Below, in pieces: positions 23,601-32,019 of a stretch of 64,000 nt of DNA (its first letter is position 1; each line of letters starts with the position of its first letter). Source of the DNA: JBNPEO01 sp050490315 (lineage in GTDB: Bacteria; Actinomycetota; Actinomycetes; Actinomycetales; Micrococcaceae); NCBI RefSeq assembly GCF_050490315.1, contig NZ_JBNPEO010000001.1, positions 620,001 through 684,000 of the forward strand, read 5' to 3'. Position numbers and translations under genes: made by a program. Under the pieces are notes generated by a model, which was not told the origin of the DNA, searched no databases, and was given only the letters and a program-made list of their open reading frames with translations.

Positions 23601-24034
23601 CCGCGCGCGACGCCGTGTTGCGTGGACAAGTGGACCGCCTGGAGATGGACGCAGATGGGCGGCTTTACGTGGTTGACCTTAAGACGGGCCGCCGAAAACC
23701 GACCAAAGCTGAGCTCGCCCGGCACGCCCAACTAGGTGTTTACCAAGCAGCCGTTGAAAACGGTGCCTTTGCCGAGCTAGCGGAGGGAAGTAGCGGTGGT
23801 GCCGCGTTGGTCCAATTGGGTTCAGAAACGGCCTCGGTTGGCGTTCAGGAACAACCAGCCCTTGAAAAAGACGAATCGTGGGCTCAGGAACTCATCCTAG
23901 AAGCTGCTGAATTAATGGGCTCCGCATCTTTCCAAGCCCGGCACGATCCCACCAAAGGAAGCTACGGCGGTCATGGTTGCCGGCTTCCAGAAGTTTGTCC
24001 CCTCTGCGCTAGGGGAAGGCAGGTCACTGAATGA
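20669..24034 (+). CDS. adnA: AdnA-like helicase-nuclease subunit
   Basis: A 1121-residue UvrD/Rep-type helicase fused to a C-terminal RecB-family nuclease. With AdnB it forms the actinobacterial end-resection machine for double-strand breaks. Walker A is GAPGTGKSTTLIEA (about residue 50); motif II reads LVDDIQEANP, lacking the catalytic Glu of DEFQD, so the motor looks impaired, as reported for mycobacterial AdnA. Nuclease motifs GTLVHSIAQDMP and YVVDLKTGRRKP lie near residues 900-1015. The C-terminus has CRLPEVCPLCARG, three Cys of a possible Fe-S cluster. Start could be GTG 20669 or ATG 20675. An 18-bp tandem triplet repeat lies at 21815-21868. Stop overlaps adnB (ATGA). Confidence 0.9.
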   Translation: MNMASSTGSSTYAPLRLVPPVRGLRTGPALSAQQAEVLSHGEGSGPIILSGAPGTGKSTTLIEAAVNRVEKHGIDPERVLFLAPSRAAAAELRDRFTARLDRTLSTTPAKTWSAYAFDLIRRARAEGFTSLRGVPRLLAGAEQDLIIKQLLELHSSEGRDLPWPDDLQAALPTRGFRQEIRQLFDRIIESGRGADDLAALSTRLNRPEWHAAANLYAEYRDVMDLGADAAFDPAGIITTARNIFQDSPEFLRLERDRLQLILVDDIQEANPAIYELLADVAEGKDCIVTACPDTVAQGFRGARPDLVAELPQLLRGTPVRGVGASLPGASDEGVKKLSLSRSHRMTPPLAAAWTSVAERISTRAGGGAARTLTAVAGISEAEQNSSVHQNSSVHQNSSVEAHLLASPVHELRYLTQRILHAKLRDNIAFEDIAVIVRNGAQVVQTQRFLQAQGITCAVPVADTAVRDEIAVRPLLDVYRVVLEPEMLDAERAVALITSRVGGSNAMELRRLRQSLRREELSGGSGRASDELLVEALGNPRALQTLGIEARGARRIAAMIEAGRAAMAVQGANAETVLWAIWDTAGLAKRWREAALAGGAAGERADRDLDAIMALFHAAERYVDQVPGSGPAQFFDYLMNQEIPMDTLAARAQQGSAVQIMTPASAAGKEWEMVLIPGLQEGVWPNTKLRGELLGSSLFADAVEHGVDYALQQGPVSRLREVRYDELRMFSLAVSRAQRILICTAVASEDEQPSQFLDYVAPLSVDHPGRSLTRVERPLTLRALVAELRAATITETAITTDAATETAAGAAGVPWSPDAHEAARVLAVLASAQPPVPGAAPQDWWGLAPLSSTAPIVGPELPVAVSPSKIEAVHKSPLDWFVQAAGGEAATDFARSLGTLVHSIAQDMPAASGNEYIQELVRRWPTLGMKDNWEGRLDFKRAEGMVKHLASYVILMRSQNRELVATEHDFQVEFPAPGTARDAVLRGQVDRLEMDADGRLYVVDLKTGRRKPTKAELARHAQLGVYQAAVENGAFAELAEGSSGGAALVQLGSETASVGVQEQPALEKDESWAQELILEAAELMGSASFQARHDPTKGSYGGHGCRLPEVCPLCARGRQVTE
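21815..21868 (+). repeat. Three tandem 18-bp units inside adnA
   Basis: Units at 21815, 21833 and 21851 (consensus cagaacagctctgtgcat) encode QNSSVH-QNSSVH-QNSSVE in a linker between helicase motifs. The second and third units differ at only four positions, suggesting recent slippage in a flexible loop. Confidence 0.85.
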
Positions 24035-27000
24035 GTCAGGAATTACCCGTGAGGTTCTCACCCGAGGAATTGGCCTCGCTATTGGGCGAATCCCATGCTC
24101 CCACCGCTGAGCAATCAGCCATTATCTCCGCTCCTCTGGAACCGATGCTGGTGATCGCCGGTGCCGGTTCAGGTAAAACTGCAACCATGTCAGACCGGGT
24201 GGTGTGGCTGGTAGCCAACGGTTGGGTGCGGCCGGAAGAAATTTTGGGTGTGACATTTACTCGCAAGGCCGCAGGTGAACTCGCCTCGCGTATTAGAAGC
24301 AAACTTGCAGCCTTGGCCAAAATTGCCGCTGCTGACACCAAACATGCCGTTTTCCCGGCGGGCCTTTTGGACCCCGATGCCTTGGAACCCAAGGTGTCGA
24401 CGTATCACTCATACGCCTCCTCGATCGTCTCGGACCACGGCCTTCGCCTGGGTATCGAACGGGACGTGACCCTCTTGGGCGGTGCCCGGATGTGGCAGAT
24501 GGCAAACGAAATTGTGGAATCTTTCGACGGCGAATACGAGCACCTGAGCGCTGCCAAATCCACGCTAGTTAAAGCAGTTGTTCAACTCTCAGGCGAGTGC
24601 TCCGAGCACTTGCGGCCCGCCACAGAAGTTCAAGAGTGGCTCGCGGAACGGCTTGCTACCTACAGTGAGCTTCCCCTCGTTTCCAAGGGAGCCCGGGGTC
24701 CAGAGAAAGCAGCCAAGGACCTCGAGCGTCTGCTCAAAACAAGGATCACCGTTGCTGAGCTTGTTGAACGCTACGAACAAGCCAAACGTCGCCGTTCAGT
24801 CCTAGACTTCGGGGACTTGGTTGAACTTGCAGCACGTATTTCCAATGAAATTCCTGAGGCAGCACGGATGGAGCGTGAGCGCAGCAAAGTTGTCCTCCTG
24901 GACGAATTTCAGGACACCTCGCACGCACAGATGGTGCTGTTCTCGCGGCTATTCGGCGACGGGCACCCGGTCACAGCGGTAGGGGACCCCAATCAATCCA
25001 TCTACGGCTTTCGCGGTGCCTCAGCAGGGCAATTGTTCCACTTCTCCACAGAGTTCCCTAGGGTGTTCCCCGACGGCAACCGTGCACCAGCGAAGACTGC
25101 TTTCCTCACCACCGCATGGCGTAACGGCCACAACGTGCTGGCCATGGCAAATACCATCGCAGCGCCCTTGAACAAGGCGGCAGTGAGTGTCACCGGTGGT
25201 GTACCTTCACTCACGGCTTCACCAACTGCCAAACAGGGCCGCGTTGTTATGTCCAGGTTCAACACTGACGTGGACGAATCATTGGCCATTACCGAGGCCA
25301 TTATGCGTTTACGTCGACCAGGCGGGTTACGTGAGCCGGGTGTGGCCGGGGGCCGCTCCGGACCGCCGATTATGGCCGTTCTATGCCGCCGTCGGGCTCA
25401 AATGGAAGGCATTCGTCAACAATTCGAGCGTTACGGTGTTCCCTACGAGATTGTTGGTCTCGGTGGTTTGATGGACACCCCAGAAATTGTGGACATGGTT
25501 GCCACACTCCACGTTTTAGCGGATCCGGGCCGATCAGATTCCTTGATGCGGTTACTCGCTGGAGCGCGCTGGCGTCTGGGCACCGCAGACTTGATGGCAT
25601 TCAACGACTGGTCTCGCTTTTTGGCCAAGCGCCGTGCCCAAGCCATTGAGCGCAGAGAATCTCTGGATCTCAACACACCTGAGGAGCTCGAGAGCGAGGA
25701 CGCTAGCGCCCCAGTGATCGCGGCGGACCTTAGCGATTCAGCAAGCCTGATTGAAGCGCTGGACTGGTTGCCGCAGCCAGGCTGGGTCTCCGGTCACCAA
25801 CGCTCCCTCACCGCTGAAGGGCTGGAGCGTCTTCAACGGTTATCGGCGGAGCTGCGTACCTTGCGTACTTTCTTGGGTGATGACTTGATCTCCCTACTCG
25901 GTGAAGTCGAACGCACCATGCTTTTGGATATTGAGGTGGCAGCAAAACCTGGGGTGAGTATCCATCAAGCGCGTAGAAATCTTGATGCTTTTCAGGATGC
26001 GGCGGCGGGCTTTATGCAAACGGCTGAACGGGTTGACCTGGCGACTTTTTTGGCGTGGCTCGAAGCGGCTCAAGATGAAGAAAACGGCCTGGCCATGGCA
26101 CAAGCCGAGGTTAATCCGGAAGCCGTTCAACTCCTCACCGTCCACGCTTCCAAGGGGCTCGAATGGGATGCGGTGTTTGTTCCGGGTCTAAATGCAGGCA
26201 GCTTTCCGAGCGACAAAATCTCACGATGGAGCAGCGGCAGTGCGGCGCTCCCGTGGCCTTTACGTGGGGACGCCAACGATCTACCTCAATGGGACACGGA
26301 TCAGCCGGACAAAAAAGGTTGGCTGGAATCCGAGAAAACCTTCTCCGATGAGGTGGGCGCGCACGCCGAACTTGAAGAACGGAGACTTGCGTACGTTGCC
26401 TACACAAGGGCCAAGGACTTCTTGTGGCTCTCGAGCGCGGCCTGGGTGGGAACTCGCAGTAAACCCAGTGAACCGTCACCCTTCCTGAGCGAATTGTGGC
26501 AGCTAGCTGTGCCGGGGCAATCGCTGATCGAAATCCACGCCGAAAGTGTTGAAGCTGAGGCCATCACAGAGACGAACCCGCACACCGCCGAGATCCAAAG
26601 TGCCAACTGGCCCTACGATCCGCTAGAGGGGCCCCTCGACGCTGTGACCGGTGAACGTTTGAGTCTCAAACCAGGCCGACGCGCGGCAATGGAACGTGCC
26701 GCTGTTGAGGTCAACGCTTGGCTAGAAAGGGGGACGGAGACCGGGGATATTGCGGCGGGGCTGAGCCTCAAAGCGTCTGGATGGGCCGAAGAGGCAAAGC
26801 TACTCTTGGCTGCTCGCGAGCAGTTGAGGCCAAACAACGAAGTCCGTCTGCCGCAGCACATTTCCGCGTCCACTCTGACGGAACTGCGCAAGGATCCGGT
26901 TGGTGTTGTGACCCAATTGCGCCGACCGATCCCGCGGCAACCGGGAATGGCCGCCCGTAAGGGGACGGCTTTCCACTTGTGGGTGGAGGAGTTCTTTGGT

Positions 27001-27450
27001 TCGGCCGGAATGCTGGACTTTGAAGATCTCGCTGGCACTAATAGCGATCCGGCAGACGTCTACCAACTTGAAGAGCTTGTAGAGACTTTTAAACGCTCCG
27101 AATGGGCCAGCCGCATTCCCGCGTTTGTTGAAGCTGCCGTGGAAACGCGCGTAGGTGACGTTGTGGTTCGTGGCCGCATTGACGCCATTTTCCAAGACGC
27201 TGACGGTGGCTGGGAACTTGTGGACTGGAAAACCGGCCACAAACCCTCCGCCAAGGATCTGGAAGTGCGCGCCGTGCAGTTGGCCGTGTACCGGCTAGCC
27301 TGGGCACGGCTCAAAAACGTTCCCTTGGCGAAGGTGCGCGCTGCGTTCTACTACGTTGCGGACGACGCGGTGGTGCGGCCCATGGACCTTGCAGAGGAAG
27401 CCGAACTGGAAGCTATTGTGGCAGCCGCCTACGCTGAACAGCCGGTTTGA
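24031..27450 (+). CDS. adnB: AdnB-like helicase-nuclease subunit
   Basis: A 1139-residue UvrD-type helicase with a RecB-type nuclease, partner of AdnA. Walker A is IAGAGSGKTATMSDRV (about residue 47), motif Ia TFTRKAAGELASRI, motif II VVLLDEFQDTSHAQ, motif III AVGDPNQSIYGFRGA, motif V VQLLTVHASKGLEWDAVFVPGLN and motif VI RRLAYVAYTRAKDFLWLSSA, all intact, so this subunit should be the active motor. The nuclease region carries GTAFHLWVEEFFG and WELVDWKTGHKPSAKDLEVRAVQLAVYRLAW with the acidic and Lys residues and a Q-x-x-x-Y motif. It starts by ATGA overlap with adnA. A convergent phosphotransferase gene lies 36 bases past its stop. Confidence 0.93.
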   Translation: MSQELPVRFSPEELASLLGESHAPTAEQSAIISAPLEPMLVIAGAGSGKTATMSDRVVWLVANGWVRPEEILGVTFTRKAAGELASRIRSKLAALAKIAAADTKHAVFPAGLLDPDALEPKVSTYHSYASSIVSDHGLRLGIERDVTLLGGARMWQMANEIVESFDGEYEHLSAAKSTLVKAVVQLSGECSEHLRPATEVQEWLAERLATYSELPLVSKGARGPEKAAKDLERLLKTRITVAELVERYEQAKRRRSVLDFGDLVELAARISNEIPEAARMERERSKVVLLDEFQDTSHAQMVLFSRLFGDGHPVTAVGDPNQSIYGFRGASAGQLFHFSTEFPRVFPDGNRAPAKTAFLTTAWRNGHNVLAMANTIAAPLNKAAVSVTGGVPSLTASPTAKQGRVVMSRFNTDVDESLAITEAIMRLRRPGGLREPGVAGGRSGPPIMAVLCRRRAQMEGIRQQFERYGVPYEIVGLGGLMDTPEIVDMVATLHVLADPGRSDSLMRLLAGARWRLGTADLMAFNDWSRFLAKRRAQAIERRESLDLNTPEELESEDASAPVIAADLSDSASLIEALDWLPQPGWVSGHQRSLTAEGLERLQRLSAELRTLRTFLGDDLISLLGEVERTMLLDIEVAAKPGVSIHQARRNLDAFQDAAAGFMQTAERVDLATFLAWLEAAQDEENGLAMAQAEVNPEAVQLLTVHASKGLEWDAVFVPGLNAGSFPSDKISRWSSGSAALPWPLRGDANDLPQWDTDQPDKKGWLESEKTFSDEVGAHAELEERRLAYVAYTRAKDFLWLSSAAWVGTRSKPSEPSPFLSELWQLAVPGQSLIEIHAESVEAEAITETNPHTAEIQSANWPYDPLEGPLDAVTGERLSLKPGRRAAMERAAVEVNAWLERGTETGDIAAGLSLKASGWAEEAKLLLAAREQLRPNNEVRLPQHISASTLTELRKDPVGVVTQLRRPIPRQPGMAARKGTAFHLWVEEFFGSAGMLDFEDLAGTNSDPADVYQLEELVETFKRSEWASRIPAFVEAAVETRVGDVVVRGRIDAIFQDADGGWELVDWKTGHKPSAKDLEVRAVQLAVYRLAWARLKNVPLAKVRAAFYYVADDAVVRPMDLAEEAELEAIVAAAYAEQPV

Positions 27451-27486
27451 ACAGTCGGTCAGCGCGATCACCGACAAACCGAGCCG

Positions 27487-28728
27487 CTAGGAGCGCTTGG
27501 GGGCCTCGATGATGGAAATCGCAGCCGTTTCGGTGCTGTCGTGGTGCGCAGCCTCCGGTTCCGTGGTTTCCTCGGAATCCGAGTCCTGCTCGCTGCTCTC
27601 TACTTCAACGGGAATTGGCGCTACCGACACAGCAGCTGCAGCACCTGCCGATACGGCAACCGTAGCTGCCGCTGGCGACTCAGCGACCGGCGGCTCTGCG
27701 GCCGGGGACGGCACAGCAGCGGCAGTCTCCGTCTCCAAGGCGGTTTCGGGTTCGGGCTCGTGGGCAGCGAGTTCTTGCAACCGCGCCTCTAGACGAGCTT
27801 CTTCCTCAACACGTTGTTCTTCTTCGATGTCTGCAGCCAAGGAGGCAAGCATGTCCTCGGCCTCGGCAATCATTTGTGGATCTTCACTCGCAAGCGCCTT
27901 GACCAAGTACTGGGCCAGGGCAAACTCAGCGGACAGGGCTGCGCGGCGCAGTAATTGTGTGTCCGGCTGGTCCCGGCGGGAGGCGGCGTAGTGGCGCAAA
28001 ACGGAATCCACAAAGCTCTGATCTTGAGCGGCCACCAACCACGCCAAGTCATCGGCGGGATCGCCAATGCGGAGGTCAGTCCATCCGGTCACGGCCATCA
28101 CGCGGGTTCCTTCAACCAGGATGTTGTCTTCGTGGAGGTCGCCATGAACCACACACGGGTTAAAGCGCCACAAAGTGACATCCTCAAGCGCGTTCTCCCA
28201 GCGGCGCAACAGAACGCTCTGAATTTTGCCGGTGGTGGCGGCTTGATCCAATTCGTTGAGGCGGCGCTGACGGAATTGTTCGGCGGAATAATGCGGCAGG
28301 TCTGCGTTGTCCACCAAAGAGTGAGGTAGATCGTGGATCGCGGCCAACGTAGTGGCCAGATCAGCGGCCATGGCGTCCCCTGCGGCGGCCATCTCATCCA
28401 CCGGCACGCTATACCCGGCCAAGTGCGAGTACACAAAGGTGGTGAGCGCACCTTGTCGCACGGTGCCGGCCACGGTGGGCATCAAAAACGGAAGTTCGGC
28501 ACGCACAGCGGGGGCGAAGGCACGGAGCACCAATAGCTCAGTTTCAAGACGGGTGCTGGCCTCGGGGTGCTTAGGGGAGCGCACACGCCAGCGCTTGTCT
28601 TCATTGTCCAGCAGGAGTGCCGAATCGAAGTCGGCGGCGTCGTCTGCGGAGGCGGCTACTGCCTTGGGAGCCAGGCCGGGTACGGCGGCGGTTGCAATGG
28701 CGGCCAGTTCAATGGGGGATCTTCTCAC
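27487..28728 (-). CDS. APH-fold phosphotransferase lacking the metal-binding Asp (possible pseudokinase)
   Basis: About 413 residues with an aminoglycoside/macrolide phosphotransferase fold. The Brenner motif is present as VVHGDLHEDN. The segment that normally reads IDW-TDA-x-x-DP reads VTGWTDLRIGDPADDLAWL: the Asp equivalent to DFG is Gly. So catalysis in the usual way is doubtful. A GTG start at 28728 fits the family best (VRRSPIELAAIATAAVPGLAP); GTG 28737 or a longer frame are alternatives. The C-terminal 110 residues are acidic, Ala/Pro/Glu-rich and probably disordered, including a coiled-coil-like EEEQRVEEEARLEARLQELAA. It lies between adnB and nudC, divergent from nudC. Antibiotic resistance is not implied. 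Confidence 0.85.
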   Translation of the reverse strand: MRRSPIELAAIATAAVPGLAPKAVAASADDAADFDSALLLDNEDKRWRVRSPKHPEASTRLETELLVLRAFAPAVRAELPFLMPTVAGTVRQGALTTFVYSHLAGYSVPVDEMAAAGDAMAADLATTLAAIHDLPHSLVDNADLPHYSAEQFRQRRLNELDQAATTGKIQSVLLRRWENALEDVTLWRFNPCVVHGDLHEDNILVEGTRVMAVTGWTDLRIGDPADDLAWLVAAQDQSFVDSVLRHYAASRRDQPDTQLLRRAALSAEFALAQYLVKALASEDPQMIAEAEDMLASLAADIEEEQRVEEEARLEARLQELAAHEPEPETALETETAAAVPSPAAEPPVAESPAAATVAVSAGAAAAVSVAPIPVEVESSEQDSDSEETTEPEAAHHDSTETAAISIIEAPKRS

Positions 28729-28817
28729 GCCTTCCACCGTAGATTGCCGGGGCGCGCTCTGTTTCGAGGCTCTCCGGCGAGTCGCCAATACCGTGTACAA
28801 GTCAGTACGGTAGAAGC

Positions 28818-29816
28818 ATGAGTATTGTCGCGTCACGCACCCATGCAGCCGACCGCCTCACCTCCACCGTCTTGCCTCACATTGAAGCATCGATCGATCG
28901 AGATGCTACTGAGCGGATGCGCCCTGAGAAATTGTCGGAGCTTTTGGTTGAGCCGGGCACCAAAGCCATGCTGCTGTCCCAGCGTCAGGCACTTTTGACC
29001 GCTGACGACGACGGAGGCTTGCTTCTGCTGGACGTCGGTACTGTGCTCGAGCACATTCCAGAGCAAGACAAGCTGCAGTTCGTCTACTTGGGACGAACTG
29101 TCAGTTCCGAAAGCGCTCCGGTGGGGACCGCCGTCGTACTGGTGGTTTTGCCTGAACCCTTAGAACCGGGGACTGCTGGCATCAGCACCACCGCTGTGTG
29201 GCATAGTTTCCGTGAGTGTGCAGCCTGGTTAAACGCCACTGACACGGCACTGTTTATCGAGGCCAGCGCCATTTCAAACTGGCATTCCTCGCACCCCTAT
29301 TGCCCGCGGTGTGGAGCAGCTACCAACGTGGAACAGTCCGGTTGGGTGCGCCGCTGCCCGCGCGATGATTCAGAGCATTACCCGCGCACTGACCCGGCGA
29401 TCATTGTGACAATTGTTGGCCCGGATGATCGCGTGCTCCTAGGCGGCGGTGGTGCTCAGCACAGCAAAATGCACTCCACATTCGCCGGTTTTGTTGAGCC
29501 AGGTGAATCACTAGAACAAGCTGTTGCCCGGGAAATGGCTGAAGAAGTCAGCGTGGACATAACAGATGTGCAGTATCTCGGATCGCAGCCTTGGCCCTTC
29601 CCAGCAAGCCTGATGCTCGGGTTCACAGCAAGCACCACCACCGTTGACCCCAAACCCGACGGCGTTGAGGTCACCCGGGCGCGTTGGTTCACTCGTGCGG
29701 AATTGCAGGAAGCGGTGTTGAGCGGGGAGATTGTTATTCCGTCCAGAATTTCGATTTCCAGGGCGTTGATTGAGCACTGGTACGGCGGAAAAATTGAAGA
29801 GCCTCAACCGGCCTAA
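28818..29816 (+). CDS. nudC: NAD+ diphosphatase NudC
   Basis: NudC (332 aa) hydrolyses NAD(H) to NMN(H) and AMP and can remove NAD caps from RNA. A zinc ribbon CPRCG-x16-C (from about residue 160) precedes the Nudix domain. The Nudix box GFVEPGESLEQAVAREMAEEVSVDI matches G-x5-E-x7-RE-x2-EE, with Ser at the final Gly. The NudC-specific SQPWPFPASLM follows directly. The N-terminal domain is typical of the family. ATG 28818 is divergent from the phosphotransferase across about 90 bases. The 3' end overlaps the likely start of uvrD2. Confidence 0.95.
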   Translation: MSIVASRTHAADRLTSTVLPHIEASIDRDATERMRPEKLSELLVEPGTKAMLLSQRQALLTADDDGGLLLLDVGTVLEHIPEQDKLQFVYLGRTVSSESAPVGTAVVLVVLPEPLEPGTAGISTTAVWHSFRECAAWLNATDTALFIEASAISNWHSSHPYCPRCGAATNVEQSGWVRRCPRDDSEHYPRTDPAIIVTIVGPDDRVLLGGGGAQHSKMHSTFAGFVEPGESLEQAVAREMAEEVSVDITDVQYLGSQPWPFPASLMLGFTASTTTVDPKPDGVEVTRARWFTRAELQEAVLSGEIVIPSRISISRALIEHWYGGKIEEPQPA

Positions 29817-32019
29817 ACTTGAAGGTCCAACAATCACCAAAGACCCAGAACAACTGCAGCAATCTAGAACGGCGCCCTTGACTACACCAGCATTTGACGA
29901 CTCACTCTCCCTCGAGGAACGGATCCTGGGCGGGCTGGATGCCGAACAACGCGAGGTGGCCACCGCCTTGACCGGTCCCTTGTGTGTTCTGGCAGGTGCT
30001 GGTACAGGAAAAACCCGGGCCATTACCCACCGGATCGCTTATGGTGTCCACACAGGCGTCTACCAGCCTCAGCGGCTCTTGGCCGTGACCTTCACGGCCC
30101 GGGCCGCAGCGGAAATGCGCAGCCGGTTGCGCGACCTTGGTGTGGGGAACGTCCAAGCGAGGACCTTCCACGCAGCTGCATTGCGGCAATTGCAGTTCTT
30201 CTGGCCCCAAGCCATTGGCGGCGAATTGCCGGCACTGGTTGACCACAAAGCGCAGCTGATCACCGAGTCAGCGCGCCGGCTCCGCCTCTCAACGGACCGT
30301 GCCACCGTGCGCGACTTAGCCTCTGAAATTGAGTGGGCCAAAGTATCGATGCTCACCCCGGGCAATTACGCAGATCGTGCTGCGGACCGGGGAGAACCTG
30401 GCGGTTTTGATATCCGCACCGTCTCGAGGGTTTTTCAGGCCTATGAAGACCTCAAAACTGACCGAAATCTGATCGACTTTGAAGACGTTCTACTGATCAC
30501 AGTGGGCATCTTGCAAGAGGATCAGAAGGTAGCGGCCACGGTTCGTGAACAGTACCGGCACTTTGTTGTGGACGAATACCAAGACGTTTCGCCGCTGCAA
30601 CAAAAGCTCCTCGATTTGTGGCTAGGCGGCAGGCAAGAGCTGTGTGTTGTGGGGGACTCGAGCCAGACTATTTACTCCTTCACGGGCGCCACCTCACGCC
30701 ACCTCTTGGAATTTCCCAAGACGTTCCCTGACGCCAAAGTGGTCCAGTTGGTCCGCGATTACCGGTCCACCCCGCAAGTGGTGAAGCTGGCCAACGAACT
30801 CCTCGCTGCTCGCCCCAGCGGTGGCCCCACAGCTGACGCTGCTTGGGCTAAACCCTTGCAGTTGAAAGCCCAACGTCCGCAAGGACCCGGGCCAGTCTTT
30901 ACCGAATGCCCGGATGACGAAGCTGAAGCAGCCATGGCTGCGGCCAAGATCAAAGAACTGATGACAGCAGGGACCAAACCCAGCGAGATTGCAATCCTCT
31001 TCCGTACCAACGGCCAATCCGAAGCTTACGAACAAGCCCTGGCTTCGGCCGGAATCGGCTACCAGCTCCGTGGTGGAGAGCGGTTCTTTGCTCGCAGGGA
31101 AGTGCGTGATGCCATCCTGCAATTGCGGGCAGCATCGCGGGCTGTGGAAGAAGACGCCGCTCTCCAGCTTGGCCAAATAGTGCGTGACGTTCTCAGCAGC
31201 CTCGGCTACGCGGACAAAGCTCCAGCCTCCGGCGGTGCCACCCGGGAGCGCTGGGAATCCCTTGCCGCTTTGGTGTCTTTGGCTGATGAACTCAGTGCCA
31301 ATCGTGGCCCTGAGTTTGGCTTGATGGCTTTTGTGGCTGAGCTTCAAGACCGATCCGTCTCCCAACATGCCCCCACCGTTCAAGGCGTGACTTTGGCTTC
31401 ACTGCACGCGGCCAAGGGGCTGGAATGGGACGCAGTATTTTTGGTGGGATTGAGCGAGGGGCTGATGCCCATCTCCTTCGCCGATTCTGCAGCGTCAGTG
31501 GATGAGGAACGGCGTTTGCTGTATGTAGGCATCACACGTGCTCGAGAATTCTTGTCGCTGTCATGGTCCACAGCCCGAACACCCGGCGGACGAGCCAACC
31601 GTAAACCATCCCGCTTTTTGGACGGCTTGCGTCCCGGCTCAGTGACCACCTCCACGGTGCGTGGAAGCAAAGTATCCATGCGGCGCAAAGCTGCAGTTCC
31701 GGCGTCGTGCAAGGTCTGCGGAAGTATGCTCACCACAGGCGCTGAACGGAAAGTGGGCCGCTGTTCAAACTGCCCGCCTAGCTACGAAGAACACACCTTT
31801 GAAGCGTTGCGTGAATGGCGCCGAGGAGTGGCCTCCGAATCTGACGTTCCGGCGTACGTGGTGTTCACTGATGCAACGTTGACGGCAATTGCTGAGGCAC
31901 GTCCGCTCACTATGGAACAGCTCGCTCCCGTGGCCGGGGTGGGGCCCTCCAAGCTCGAACGCTACGGGGAAGCGGTGCTCGCTGTGCTTGCACGGTCGGT
32001 GGCGGGGCCGGCGGCGTGA
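29770..32019 (+). CDS. uvrD2: ATP-dependent DNA helicase UvrD2
   Basis: A 749-residue superfamily 1 helicase. Walker A VLAGAGTGKTRAITHRIAYG (about residue 72), Ia VTFTARAAAEMRSRL, II FVVDEYQDVSPLQQKLLD, III VVGDSSQTIYSFTGA, V GVTLASLHAAKGLEWDAVFLVGLSEG and VI RRLLYVGITRAREFLSLSWS are all present. Then come a tetracysteine segment CKVCGSMLTTGAERKVGRCSNC and a terminal HRDC domain (FEALREWRRGVASESDVPAYVVFTDATL); this triad is the UvrD2 arrangement of mycobacteria. The start is uncertain: TTG 29770 overlaps nudC by 47 bases, TTG 29794 and TTG 29878 are shorter options. The stop overlaps the next gene's GTG. Confidence 0.93.
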   Translation: MSTGTAEKLKSLNRPKLEGPTITKDPEQLQQSRTAPLTTPAFDDSLSLEERILGGLDAEQREVATALTGPLCVLAGAGTGKTRAITHRIAYGVHTGVYQPQRLLAVTFTARAAAEMRSRLRDLGVGNVQARTFHAAALRQLQFFWPQAIGGELPALVDHKAQLITESARRLRLSTDRATVRDLASEIEWAKVSMLTPGNYADRAADRGEPGGFDIRTVSRVFQAYEDLKTDRNLIDFEDVLLITVGILQEDQKVAATVREQYRHFVVDEYQDVSPLQQKLLDLWLGGRQELCVVGDSSQTIYSFTGATSRHLLEFPKTFPDAKVVQLVRDYRSTPQVVKLANELLAARPSGGPTADAAWAKPLQLKAQRPQGPGPVFTECPDDEAEAAMAAAKIKELMTAGTKPSEIAILFRTNGQSEAYEQALASAGIGYQLRGGERFFARREVRDAILQLRAASRAVEEDAALQLGQIVRDVLSSLGYADKAPASGGATRERWESLAALVSLADELSANRGPEFGLMAFVAELQDRSVSQHAPTVQGVTLASLHAAKGLEWDAVFLVGLSEGLMPISFADSAASVDEERRLLYVGITRAREFLSLSWSTARTPGGRANRKPSRFLDGLRPGSVTTSTVRGSKVSMRRKAAVPASCKVCGSMLTTGAERKVGRCSNCPPSYEEHTFEALREWRRGVASESDVPAYVVFTDATLTAIAEARPLTMEQLAPVAGVGPSKLERYGEAVLAVLARSVAGPAA

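Noticed and set aside
27487..28728. Aminoglycoside or macrolide resistance gene
   Set aside because: Only the fold is shared; the metal-binding Asp is missing, and the tail and genomic context are those of a chromosomal housekeeping gene.
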